Source: Cytophagales bacterium (GTDB lineage: Bacteria; Bacteroidota; Bacteroidia; Cytophagales; Cyclobacteriaceae). Taken from it: a DNA stretch of 53,421 bases. The notes beneath the pieces were generated by a model. That model worked only from the letters and a program-made list of their open reading frames with translations. It made no database searches and was not told where the DNA came from. Both the position numbers and the translations under genes were made by a program. How positions within the stretch are numbered: the first letter of the stretch is position 1; the number at the start of each line of letters is the position of its first letter. The stretch is from NCBI GenBank assembly GCA_013298505.1, contig JAAFHY010000014.1:1-53421 (forward strand), read 5' to 3'. Below, one piece after another: positions 41,293 through 50,075 of the stretch.

Positions 41293-43479
41293 ATGAACAC
41301 ATTATTTAGAATACTCTTTTTTGTTGGCGTTACGTCTTTTGTTTCGGCTCAAACCAAAACACCTATCGTAGCGGGCGACTTAATGAAAATCGTCACCACC
41401 AACCAAATCCAAATTTCTCCTGATGGCACACGTGTCGCGCTGGTGGTCAATCGGAAGGCGATGAAAAACGAAAATGAATACTATTACACCCGCCATTTGT
41501 ATTTGCTGGATCTTACTGGCAAGGACGAACCACGTCAGTTGACGTTTGGTGACAAAACCGATGGCCAACCGCAATGGAGCCCGGATGGCAAAACACTTGC
41601 TTTTGTGCGCAGCGAAAATGATAAATCGCAAATTTGGCTTTTGCCTTTAGGCGGAGGCGAGGCGTATTCTATTACTAAATCAGAATTTGGGGCGAGCAAT
41701 CCGCGTTGGAGCCCGGATGGAAAAAAGATTTTGTTTACTTCCTCTGTTCCTTTTTATGCTATCGATGGTTCACTACCCTGGACATACGAGCGACCAGGCA
41801 GAGCGTTAGGTGACGAGCCCAACTGGAAGAAACTAAAACACGAAGAGCGAAAAAATGTCAAGGCCAGTCCTGACGGCACACTGGAAGAAGTGCGTGCGTG
41901 GCTGAGCAAGAATAATTTTGAAAACAATCCGCGCGTGCTCACCCGTCAGCAATTGCAAGGTGAACTAAACCTACAACCCGAAGAAGATTTTACGCATTTG
42001 TTTTTGAAAACTATTGGCAGCGATGAAAACCCTATTCAATTGACGAGCGGTTATCAAGATTTTGAAGGAGCAGAGTGGAGCCCTGATGGCAAAAAAGTCA
42101 TTTGTCACTCTCGCATTTACAAAGTAGCACCGGATGATGAACAGGACACAGACTTGTGGACGATTGATGTAGAAACCAAAAACGCGAAAGAGTTTTTGAC
42201 ATGGAGTGGTTACAGTTTATCCAATGCAAGCTACTCGCCCGATGGTTCACAACTGTTGTTTTATGCTGAAGTGTTGGCCAATCGACATGCTACTCAGACA
42301 CAATTGGCGGTGGTGAATGCGAACGGTGGAACGCCTATTTCATTAACTGCAGCTTTAGATAGAGACGTTGGCCAAGCAAGCTGGAATGCCGATAACAAAA
42401 ACATTTATTTCACTTCGCAAACAGAGGGCGACATACCCTTGTTCATCATTCCCGCCAAGGGAGGCACTGCAACAAAAGTTTTCGGCAACGACAATGGCAT
42501 AAACGATTTTGATTTGCAAGGCGACAAAGTGGTGTATGCTCTTACGGAAACCAAAAATCCGTGGGAAATATATCAGTATGACTTAAAGGGAAAATTGAGT
42601 AAGCAGCTCACTAAATTCAACGAAGGCTGGTTGAAAGAAAAGCAAATTAGTACACCGAAAGAATATTGGCTCACGCGCCCTGATGGTGTGAGAGTACAGT
42701 ACTGGGTGATGGAACCGATCAGTAAAAAAGAAGGATTGAAGTATCCTGCCATTTTAAATATTCACGGTGGACCAACGGCCATGTGGGGGCCAGGCATCTT
42801 TAGCATGTGGCATGAGTATCAAGTAGAAAACAGTTGGGGCTATGGTGTAGTATATAGCAATCCGCGTGGCAGTGGTGGCTATGGCGACAAGTTTAAAAAA
42901 GGCAATTACAAAGATTGGGGCGCTAGCCCTGCGGGCGATATTTTAGTTTCGCTCGATGAAGCCATCAAACAACACACTTGGATTGACAAAGAAAATTTAT
43001 TTGTGGAAGGCGGTAGCTACGCGGGCTATATGGTGGCTTGGATTATTTCTCATGACAATCGTTTCAAAGCCGCCAATGCACAAAGAGGTGTTTACGATTT
43101 AACTACGTTTATGGGCGAAGGCAACGCGTGGCGATTAGTGCCCACAAATTTTGGCGGTTACCCATGGCAGAAAGAAACCAAGGCATTGCTTGATGCTGAG
43201 TCGCCTTATACCTATGTCGAAAAAATCAATACGCCTTTGCTCATCATCCATGGCGATCAGGATTTGCGCACAGGAGTCATTCAATCTGAAATGCTATACA
43301 AGAGTTTGAAGATTTTGAATAAACCTGTGGAGTACATCCGCTACCCGAAAGAAGGGCACGAATTGACACGCAGCGGCAACCCGGGGCGAATGATGGATCA
43401 TTTGTTACGCGTGATTGAATTTTTTGAAAGATATGCGAAGCATGGGGAAGCCCCGCCTGCGACTTTACTTAAACGTTAA
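41293..43479 (+). CDS. S9-family serine peptidase (dipeptidyl/acylaminoacyl-peptidase type)
   Basis: The 728-residue protein has a signal peptide (ending SFVSAQ), an N-terminal beta-propeller with repeated SPDGKK-type blades (about 25-430), and a C-terminal alpha/beta-hydrolase domain. The catalytic triad appears as Ser575 in GGSYAGYM, Asp657 in HGDQDLRT and His689 in KEGHEL. It should cleave peptides in the periplasm or outside the cell. The next gene follows after 8 bp. Confidence 0.92.
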   Translation: MNTLFRILFFVGVTSFVSAQTKTPIVAGDLMKIVTTNQIQISPDGTRVALVVNRKAMKNENEYYYTRHLYLLDLTGKDEPRQLTFGDKTDGQPQWSPDGKTLAFVRSENDKSQIWLLPLGGGEAYSITKSEFGASNPRWSPDGKKILFTSSVPFYAIDGSLPWTYERPGRALGDEPNWKKLKHEERKNVKASPDGTLEEVRAWLSKNNFENNPRVLTRQQLQGELNLQPEEDFTHLFLKTIGSDENPIQLTSGYQDFEGAEWSPDGKKVICHSRIYKVAPDDEQDTDLWTIDVETKNAKEFLTWSGYSLSNASYSPDGSQLLFYAEVLANRHATQTQLAVVNANGGTPISLTAALDRDVGQASWNADNKNIYFTSQTEGDIPLFIIPAKGGTATKVFGNDNGINDFDLQGDKVVYALTETKNPWEIYQYDLKGKLSKQLTKFNEGWLKEKQISTPKEYWLTRPDGVRVQYWVMEPISKKEGLKYPAILNIHGGPTAMWGPGIFSMWHEYQVENSWGYGVVYSNPRGSGGYGDKFKKGNYKDWGASPAGDILVSLDEAIKQHTWIDKENLFVEGGSYAGYMVAWIISHDNRFKAANAQRGVYDLTTFMGEGNAWRLVPTNFGGYPWQKETKALLDAESPYTYVEKINTPLLIIHGDQDLRTGVIQSEMLYKSLKILNKPVEYIRYPKEGHELTRSGNPGRMMDHLLRVIEFFERYAKHGEAPPATLLKR

Positions 43480-43487
43480 CGCCCACT

Positions 43488-43826
43488 ATGTCACGCTTAC
43501 CACCGAAAATGGAGCAGCAAGCTGCTATTGAAGCAAAAAAGTATCATGTGCTGCCTATTTCCACAAACGGAAGAAGCTTTTCAGTTGAAACATTCGCGCT
43601 AGGGAATTTAGCTGGGCAAGCACACGATGTGGTATGCAAATCTGACAACGGCAGAGAAGTTTGGCGCACACGAATTTTCGAGCGAATGTATGAACCCATG
43701 TTGGAAACAGATGTGCAGGATGTATTTGCGGTTGATCTTTATTTCGTGAACGACAAGGTGATTGTCAAGCTTGAGTATCACGAACCGATTGAATTGCAAA
43801 TGGCAGACGGGCAGTTGCTACAGTGA
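43488..43826 (+). CDS. Hypothetical 112-residue protein
   Basis: The protein has no signal peptide or membrane segment. The visible features are DVVCKSDNGREVWRTRIFER and a strand-rich C-terminus (VIVKLEYHEPIELQM), suggesting a small all-beta or alpha/beta fold. I do not recognise the family. It follows the S9 peptidase by 8 bp and is probably co-transcribed, but a functional link is not evident. Confidence 0.65.
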   Translation: MSRLPPKMEQQAAIEAKKYHVLPISTNGRSFSVETFALGNLAGQAHDVVCKSDNGREVWRTRIFERMYEPMLETDVQDVFAVDLYFVNDKVIVKLEYHEPIELQMADGQLLQ

Positions 43827-43835
43827 AGGCATAAT

Positions 43836-44687
43836 TTACTTCCTTACCAAGGCCGCCTTTCTCTCGTACAAGCTGGCGTTCCCTGGCTCCAGCTCGGCCA
43901 ATCGTTCATAAACAAAGGATAGCGTTGTATCTTGTTCTACTGCCTCCTTGTAAAACTGAATGGCTTGTCGTTTTTTCTTTTGATCGTAGTAAATGTCGCC
44001 CAGGTTTTGTAGAAGGCCACCGTCCCTTACACCTAAGTCGTAGGCTCTATCAAAAAAATATAGTGCGGAATCGACCTGGTTCAGAAACTTAAAATCATCA
44101 CCAAGTAAAAAATAGGCAGGTCCGTAATTGGGGTGCTGCTGAATGCAATAGTTGATCAGCGAAATAGATTTCCTAAAATCTTTTTTCCCGTAGAAAACCA
44201 ACGCTTTGTTATACAACCCAAATTGATTTGTTGGATCAACCCTTAAGACTTCATCATAGACTTTCAACGCAGACTCATACTCTCCACTGTTGTATCTTTC
44301 ATTTCCTACATCGACCAGCGAATCAATGTTGACGCTTTTTTCGGGTTCAAACTGAACTTCTGCTGAATTGTTAGTGCCATTGATTGCAAACCAAACGATA
44401 ACTACTCCCAGAAAGCCCATGGCTATGGCAAACTGAATTGACTTTGCTCTCTTGAAGGCTTCCCAAATAGATTCTGCCGGATTTTTTGATTGCTGATGTT
44501 GTTTTTCAGAAGTCGATTTTGACTTGGGTAGATAGTAATAATAGAGAAACCCAAAGTAACTGATAAACCCAAGCATGATCCAAAAGACGAAATTGCCCAG
44601 CGGCCACAACAAAGCGAGCAACCCGCAACTGGCAACCATCCATCTTGCATAGCGTGAAGATTTCTTGCTTTGGTCAGGTTCTTTCAT
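43836..44687 (-). CDS. Membrane-anchored TPR protein
   Basis: The 283-residue protein has three membrane segments (about 15-30, 33-50 and 88-106) and a C-terminal domain (about 128-283) with at least three tetratricopeptide repeats (YNSGEYESALKVYDEVLRVD, AYFLLGDDFKFLNQVDSAL, QKKKRQAIQFYKEAVEQD). It probably acts as a protein-interaction scaffold. Its 3' end lies 9 bp from the end of the convergent hypothetical gene. Confidence 0.75.
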   Translation of the reverse strand: MKEPDQSKKSSRYARWMVASCGLLALLWPLGNFVFWIMLGFISYFGFLYYYYLPKSKSTSEKQHQQSKNPAESIWEAFKRAKSIQFAIAMGFLGVVIVWFAINGTNNSAEVQFEPEKSVNIDSLVDVGNERYNSGEYESALKVYDEVLRVDPTNQFGLYNKALVFYGKKDFRKSISLINYCIQQHPNYGPAYFLLGDDFKFLNQVDSALYFFDRAYDLGVRDGGLLQNLGDIYYDQKKKRQAIQFYKEAVEQDTTLSFVYERLAELEPGNASLYERKAALVRK

Positions 44688-44922
44688 ATCGTTTATCTAA
44701 GATAATGGATTTGTGACTACTCTGAGCGTAAGTTCTATGGCTTTTTGAATCAAGATTCATTTGCTGTGCGTAATTGAAATTTTCGAGCGGTATGCCATGC
44801 ATGTGGAAGCTCATCCATCAACAATATTAAAGTGCTGGTAAGATGCTTTTCTTTTTACGTGAGTATTCTCTAATTTTTTTAAAAATAGGATCAATACGTT
44901 TTTACAGCAACCAAATCGCATC

Positions 44923-44930
44923 TACCTTTG
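44923..44930 (+). promoter_or_regulatory. -7 promoter element for glnS
   Basis: TACCTTTG matches the Bacteroidota -7 consensus TAnnTTTG, 18 bp before the ATG at 44949. Confidence 0.55.
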
Positions 44931-44948
44931 CTATCATAAACCGATAGC

Positions 44949-46613
44949 ATGGCAGACGAAAAGAGTCTTAATTTTTTGGAGGAGATTGTAGAGGCCGATT
45001 TGAAGGAAGGGAAGCACACCCGCATTGCGACCCGCTTTCCACCTGAGCCGAATGGCTACTTGCACCTTGGCCATGCCAAAAGTATTTGCCTGAATTTTGG
45101 GTTGGCACTTAAATATGGCGGCTCCACCAACTTGCGGTTTGATGACACAAACCCGGTAACCGAAGAAACTGAATATGTTGAAAGCATTAAAGACGATGTG
45201 AGGTGGCTCGGTTTTAACTGGGCTAACGAGTTGTATGCTTCTGATTACTTTCCACAGTTGTACGAGTTTGCAATTTTACTTATCAAAAAAGGGCTAGCGT
45301 ATGTAGATGATAGTACCAGTGAAGAGATAGCCTCACAAAAGGGAACTCCAACACGACCTGGTGTTGCCAATACATTTCGTAGCCGAACGATAGAAGAAAA
45401 TTTAGCTCTCTTCATGAGCATGAAAGACGGCAAGTATAAAGACGGTGAAAAAGTGCTGCGTGCAAAAATTGACATGGCGCACGTAAATATGCTCATGCGC
45501 GATCCAGTGATTTACCGGATCAAGCATGCCCATCACCACCGCACGCGTGATGCGTGGTGCATTTACCCCATGTACGATTTTGCGCATGGCCAAAGTGACT
45601 CAATCGAAAAAATTACCCACAGTATCTGTACCCTCGAATTTGTTCCTCATCGAGAGTTGTACGATTGGTGTATTGAAAACCTGGCCATCTACCCTTCACG
45701 GCAATATGAATTTGCACGCCTCAACATGACCTACACCATGATGAGCAAGCGAAAGTTATTGCAGTTGGTAACAGAAAATCATGTGACAGGGTGGGACGAC
45801 CCACGCATGCCTACGCTGAGTGGCGTGCGTAGAAGAGGCTACACGCCCGAAAGCATACGCGAGTTTTGTGATAAGATAGGAATTGCAAAGCGAGAGAATT
45901 TAATTGATATTGGCTTGCTCGAATTTTGCGTGCGCGAACATTTGAACAAGATTTCATTACGCAGAATGGCGGTGCTCGATCCAATTAAAGTAGTTATCAC
46001 TAATTACCCAGAGGGTAAAACAGAACTGTTGCCAAGCGAAAACAATCCAGAAGATGAAACAGCAGGTTCGCGCGAACTTCCTTTTGGGCGAGAGGTGTTT
46101 ATCGAGGCAGACGATTTTATGGAAGTGCCTGCTAAGAAATATTTCCGGTTGGCCCCTGGGCAAATGGTGCGACTTAAGAGTGCTTACATTATTAAATGTG
46201 AAGCGGTAATTAAAAATGATGAAGGCAAGGTAACCGAATTGCATTGCGCGTATGTACCCGAGAGCAAGAGTGGTTCTGATACGTCAGGTATTCAAGTAAA
46301 AGGGGTGATTCATTGGGTAAGTGCAACTCATGCATTAGAAATTGAGGTAAGACTTTATGACCGATTATTTGTAACCGAAGATATGAATCGGATTGAGGAT
46401 GATTTTAAAAATCACTTGAACCCAGAATCATTAAAGGTGCTTTCAAAAGTATATGCTGAACCTTCATTGAAAAACTCAAAAGAAAGTGAGCATTTTCAGT
46501 TTATGCGCACAGGTTATTTTTACAAAGACAAAGAATCTACATCTACTAAGCTGATTTTTAATCGCACCGTAACGTTAAAAGATATGTGGGCGAAGGAAGC
46601 GAAAAGGGGATAA
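44949..46613 (+). CDS. glnS: Glutaminyl-tRNA synthetase
   Basis: The 554-residue class I synthetase has the PPEPNGYLHLGHAKS (HIGH) motif near 32-46, the MMSKRKL (KMSKS) motif near 264, and the GlnRS-typical DDTNPVTEETEYVESI and anticodon-binding beta-barrels at the C-terminus. It charges tRNA-Gln with glutamine in the cytosol. The length agrees with the family. It is a single gene with its own promoter. Confidence 0.95.
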   Translation: MADEKSLNFLEEIVEADLKEGKHTRIATRFPPEPNGYLHLGHAKSICLNFGLALKYGGSTNLRFDDTNPVTEETEYVESIKDDVRWLGFNWANELYASDYFPQLYEFAILLIKKGLAYVDDSTSEEIASQKGTPTRPGVANTFRSRTIEENLALFMSMKDGKYKDGEKVLRAKIDMAHVNMLMRDPVIYRIKHAHHHRTRDAWCIYPMYDFAHGQSDSIEKITHSICTLEFVPHRELYDWCIENLAIYPSRQYEFARLNMTYTMMSKRKLLQLVTENHVTGWDDPRMPTLSGVRRRGYTPESIREFCDKIGIAKRENLIDIGLLEFCVREHLNKISLRRMAVLDPIKVVITNYPEGKTELLPSENNPEDETAGSRELPFGREVFIEADDFMEVPAKKYFRLAPGQMVRLKSAYIIKCEAVIKNDEGKVTELHCAYVPESKSGSDTSGIQVKGVIHWVSATHALEIEVRLYDRLFVTEDMNRIEDDFKNHLNPESLKVLSKVYAEPSLKNSKESEHFQFMRTGYFYKDKESTSTKLIFNRTVTLKDMWAKEAKRG

Positions 46614-46658
46614 CCAGTCGTTAATCCCACTTTCAACGGTCAGATTACTTTATTTTTT

Positions 46659-46831
46659 CGTCATTGCTAATTCCTTGTTAACCCTTCACTCCTGCGCACC
46701 CGCGAGGGCGGGTGCGCAGGAGTGAGGCAATCCTTCAAACCGAAATCATGGTTTCAATATAATGGGATTGCCTGCCAGACAAGCAGGCTTCGCCCTTTCC
46801 CCAACACCCTCTGCTTGTGCTCGCAAAGACG
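46659..46831. repeat. Interspersed palindromic repeat, copy B, with a 17-bp hairpin
   Basis: It starts CGTCATTGC and ends TGCTCGCAAAGACG, with GGCAATCC, GGGATTGCC and CTTCGCCC inside, like copy A at 38001-38128. It contains a perfect 17-bp stem with a 4-nt loop at 46687-46724 (arm CACTCCTGCGCACCCGC). A smaller GCCTGC/GCAGGC hairpin follows. It lies between convergent glnS and the START-domain gene. Confidence 0.8.
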
Positions 46832-46856
46832 TTAGAAATAACCCGTCATAGACAGA

Positions 46857-47459
46857 TTAGTACTTTCCAATCTTTTCTTTCATGCTCTTAAAAGTTTCAT
46901 AAGGAGCTTTGTGCGAAAGGGAATTGATTACCCAAACTGGAAGGGTGCCACCCAAATCTATTTCAAGAGAGTATTGAACAAACAACCTGCCTGGTTTTTC
47001 TTCCTTCACAATCCATATTGCTTTAGACATGGGCACACGCACCACATTTTTTTGTTTAGGTATATAATCGGGTATGCTGGTGAGCGTAACTTTCATTTCG
47101 TAAGTGCTTACTTGTTGATAAATTAGGCGGATAACAAAATCGCGGTTGCTTACCACGGGTGCTTTTACTTCGGTATGATAGATGATTTCGGTTTCACTCA
47201 CTTTTTTCAACAACTTGGCGCTTACCGTTTGGTCTTGCCAATCGCCCAAATGGGCAACATCAAATAGCATATGTTTTAATTGTTGCTGCGTAGCATGAAG
47301 ATAGAACTTGGATTTAATGCTGTTGTACTTTGAATTTTCTGATTGGCAGGTGTAGACTTTGATGCTGTCTTTATCAAGTTTCAACTGACAGTTTTTTTGA
47401 CCGATTGCCGAGAAGCTAATCAGCAAGAAAGGAAAGAATAGCCATGTAAAAGTCTTCAT
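46857..47459 (-). CDS. START-domain (SRPBCC) exported protein
   Basis: The 200-residue protein has a signal peptide (ending FSAIGQ) and a START/SRPBCC lipid-binding fold, with EIIYHTEVKAPVVSNRDFVI and a C-terminal helix VINSLSHKAPYETFKSMKEK. It may bind a lipid or other hydrophobic ligand in the periplasm. It follows the MFS transporter gene by 8 bp on the same strand, so the two form an operon. Confidence 0.82.
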   Translation of the reverse strand: MKTFTWLFFPFLLISFSAIGQKNCQLKLDKDSIKVYTCQSENSKYNSIKSKFYLHATQQQLKHMLFDVAHLGDWQDQTVSAKLLKKVSETEIIYHTEVKAPVVSNRDFVIRLIYQQVSTYEMKVTLTSIPDYIPKQKNVVRVPMSKAIWIVKEEKPGRLFVQYSLEIDLGGTLPVWVINSLSHKAPYETFKSMKEKIGKY

Positions 47460-47467
47460 TCTTCTAA

Positions 47468-48688
47468 CTAGTTCAATTCAACAGGCTTATAAAACTTAAT
47501 AGCGAAAAGAAAAATCATGAAGTAACAGACAATCGGCAAAAGGTAAGCAGTTGCCACACTATACTGATCGGCTACGTAACCCATTACTGGAGGAAATACC
47601 GCGCCACCCACTACACCCATTACAATAAACGAAGAAGCCTTCTCACGTAAGTCGTTTAAGTTCTTCATGCCCAAGCCAAAAATAGTAGGGAACATGATAC
47701 TGAATGTAAACTGCAAACCGATTAAGCAAGCAAATGATATCCACCCGATATGCTGCGAGATAATGAGGCACATGGCTATGCTTCCTAAACAAAACAATGC
47801 AAGCAGTTTATTTGGGGCAATAAAATTCATCAGGTAGGTCCCTACCACACGCCCCAATAACATCATCACCATGCTTAACGAAAAATAGTACGAAGCTTGC
47901 TGGTCGGTCATGCCGGGCATATAGGTAATTGCATAATTGATAAAGAAAGCCCACGTGCCACCCTGCGTTGCCACATTGAAAAACTGTGCCACCACCGCCC
48001 ATTTAAAATGGCTGTATTGAAACAATTCTTTGTACGAGCGCTGCGTGCCAACAGCATTTCTGGCTTCTTGCAGCGGAGGCACTTTGATAGACCAGAATGC
48101 AAGCGCAATACTAAACACAGTAGCTCCAATGGCAGTGTAAAGCATTTTCACTGAAAATAGATCAGCTTGCGTATCGCCTGTTAATACATCGCCCAAAATA
48201 AAAAAGCCACCGAGCAACGGACCAATAATAGTGCCTACTGCATTAAATGTTTGCGAAAAATTTAAACGTTGCTCTGATTTGCGTTCATCACCCAAGGCTG
48301 CTGTAAACGGATGAGCAACCGCCTCTAGCGTAGCCAGGCCGCACGCCAAAACAAAAAGTGCGATCCTAAAAAAACCAAACGATTCGGCTCCTGCCGCTGG
48401 AATAAATAAGAACGATCCAAATGCATAAAGACACAAACCCAAAAGTACACCATTTTTATAGCCATATTTTTTCATGAACAATCCAGCCGGTATGCCCATT
48501 ACTGCGTATGCCCCGAAGATGGAAAACTGCACAAGTCCCGATTGTGCCAATGAAACATTTAGCACTTTTTGAAAGTGGCGGTTGAGCACATCGCCCATGG
48601 AAATGGCAATGCCCCACAGCATAAATAAACTGGTAACAAAAATAAAAGTAGGAATGTATTTGCGATCGGTGAGCGGTATTTTTCCCAT
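47468..48688 (-). CDS. FucP-like MFS transporter (sugar/H+ symporter)
   Basis: The 406-residue protein has 12 predicted membrane helices and the pattern of the fucose/glucose/galactose subfamily: LFMLWGIAISMGDVLNRHFQ at the start, GFFRIALFVLACGLATLEAV, and QGGTWAFFINYAITY. The family moves monosaccharides across the inner membrane with protons. The substrate is not decided by sequence. It is the first gene of an operon with the START-domain gene. Confidence 0.87.
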   Translation of the reverse strand: MGKIPLTDRKYIPTFIFVTSLFMLWGIAISMGDVLNRHFQKVLNVSLAQSGLVQFSIFGAYAVMGIPAGLFMKKYGYKNGVLLGLCLYAFGSFLFIPAAGAESFGFFRIALFVLACGLATLEAVAHPFTAALGDERKSEQRLNFSQTFNAVGTIIGPLLGGFFILGDVLTGDTQADLFSVKMLYTAIGATVFSIALAFWSIKVPPLQEARNAVGTQRSYKELFQYSHFKWAVVAQFFNVATQGGTWAFFINYAITYMPGMTDQQASYYFSLSMVMMLLGRVVGTYLMNFIAPNKLLALFCLGSIAMCLIISQHIGWISFACLIGLQFTFSIMFPTIFGLGMKNLNDLREKASSFIVMGVVGGAVFPPVMGYVADQYSVATAYLLPIVCYFMIFLFAIKFYKPVELN

Positions 48689-49057
48689 CTTAGACTAGTT
48701 AGAGGTAAACAAAAATGGAACAGGTTTTAGTCGTTTCCTAATTTTATGAAGGGCATCTCTAAAAACTCCTTGTACCCTTCTCTTTTGGAGAAGGGCGAGA
48801 GGTTGAGGTGATAGAAGCAAAGGTTTTTAGAGATGCCCCGAAAGTTGATTTTATAGATACCACTTACCACAAAAGCCCTAAGCTTACCATGCTCGAATTA
48901 AAAAAAGTACTTTTTTCTTTGTGCCTTAGTGACTTGGTGGCGAAATCTGCGTAGCATCAGTTATAAGACGAACCAAATTAAATCATGATCAATCCTAAAT
49001 TTTAGATAGTTTTAAAAGTTATAAAACATAGAACATCGATCGTTTAAGAATGAAAGC
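48689..49057. other. 369-bp divergent spacer with MITE-like and octamer repeats
   Basis: This spacer between the MFS and truA genes holds the MITE-like copy 2 (48751-48838) and, at 48917-48940, three 8-bp units CTTTGTGC, CTTAGTGA, CTTGGTGG. No gene is seen. Promoters of both flanking genes must lie here, but no perfect TAnnTTTG match was found. Confidence 0.55.
48751..48838. mobile_element. MITE-like element, copy 2 (88 bp, 16-bp terminal inverted repeats)
   Basis: It has the same perfect ends GGGCATCTCTAAAAAC / GTTTTTAGAGATGCCC as copy 1 at 38629-38701. The inside carries an extra CCCTTCTC-TTTT-GGAGAAGGG hairpin that is partly lost in copy 1. It encodes nothing, so any transposase would act in trans. 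Confidence 0.78.
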
Positions 49058-49858
49058 ATGAGGTACTTTTTTCATATTGGTTTTAATGGGTACCGCTATC
49101 GGGGCTGGCAAAGGCAGCCGGTGGCGTTAAGCGTTCAGCAAGTTTTTGAAGCTGTATTGACGAATATCTTTAAGACACCTATTACCGCTATGGGCTGTGG
49201 CCGCACCGATGCCCAAGTGCATGCAAGTCAGTTTTTTTTCCATGCCGATATTGAATTTGAGGGACAGTACGATTTGTTTTTTAGAATCAACAAGCTCTTG
49301 CCCGATGATATTGCTGTCTTTGAAATCATTCATGTAGAAAATAATCAACACGCCAGGTTTGATGCAATACAGCGCACCTACGACTACTTTATCCATACAT
49401 ACAAAGATCCTTTTTTGAGCCAAGTGAGTTCGTTATATCCTGAGCGAGACTTCGACTTACCAAAAATGAAACAGGCCATATCGCTAATTACGCATTACAC
49501 CGATTACCGTGCATTTTGTAAAACGCCCAACGATCATCGAACTACGGTATGTAAAGTTTCATCGGCTACGTTATTTTCAAATGCTTCTGGCGATCGTTTG
49601 CGTTTTCAAATTTCTGCTGATCGTTTTTTAAAAAAGATGATTCGCATTTTAGTTGGCAAACTGTTGGTAATCGGTAGAGGCAAACTAAGTGTAGACGAAT
49701 TTGAAAGCTATTTGATAACTAAACAAACACCTCTGATTTTTGAGCCAGCCCATCCCCAAGGTTTATACTTGTCTAGAGTGGTTTATCCTTATCTTGAACG
49801 AGAACCCCGCATTGACTTTTCATATCAAAATAAGGTAGATGAGTGGCGCGTGATTTAA
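49058..49858 (+). CDS. truA: tRNA pseudouridine synthase A
   Basis: The 266-residue protein begins MRYFFHIGFNGYRYRGWQRQ and has the catalytic aspartate D51 in GCGRTDAQVHA, as expected for TruA. Further family blocks are NQHARFDAIQRTYDY and RFLKKMIRILVGKLL. It converts uridines 38-40 of the tRNA anticodon stem to pseudouridine. The length is normal. Confidence 0.93.
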   Translation: MRYFFHIGFNGYRYRGWQRQPVALSVQQVFEAVLTNIFKTPITAMGCGRTDAQVHASQFFFHADIEFEGQYDLFFRINKLLPDDIAVFEIIHVENNQHARFDAIQRTYDYFIHTYKDPFLSQVSSLYPERDFDLPKMKQAISLITHYTDYRAFCKTPNDHRTTVCKVSSATLFSNASGDRLRFQISADRFLKKMIRILVGKLLVIGRGKLSVDEFESYLITKQTPLIFEPAHPQGLYLSRVVYPYLEREPRIDFSYQNKVDEWRVI

Positions 49859-49928
49859 AAGTGGATTGTGCGTTTGGCAACAGCATACGGTAAACAACAT
49901 CACTCTAAACGCCCACTAAAATCCACTT
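49859..49928. other. Inverted repeats after truA
   Basis: AAGTGGATT (49859-49867) pairs with AATCCACTT (49920-49928), and inside this GCGTTT pairs with AAACGC. The stacked stems could fold the truA 3' end. There is no clear T-run, so a terminator role is uncertain. Confidence 0.4.
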
Positions 49929-49968
49929 GCGGGCTAAAAAATTCTGTCTCTAAAACCATATTTATATT

Positions 49969-49976
49969 TACCTTTG
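49969..49976 (+). promoter_or_regulatory. -7 promoter element for the phosphonate cluster
   Basis: TACCTTTG matches TAnnTTTG and lies 99 bp before the first gene of the plus-strand cluster at 50076, leaving a leader of about 90 nt. Confidence 0.5.
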
Positions 49977-50075
49977 TCCCCCACTATTTAAACCTTCACC
50001 AAATGGCGAATGAATGGGCTGATAGATCGTTGATAAGATAGTAATGAGAAGTGTTTTAAAGAAAAAGTTGCGTTA

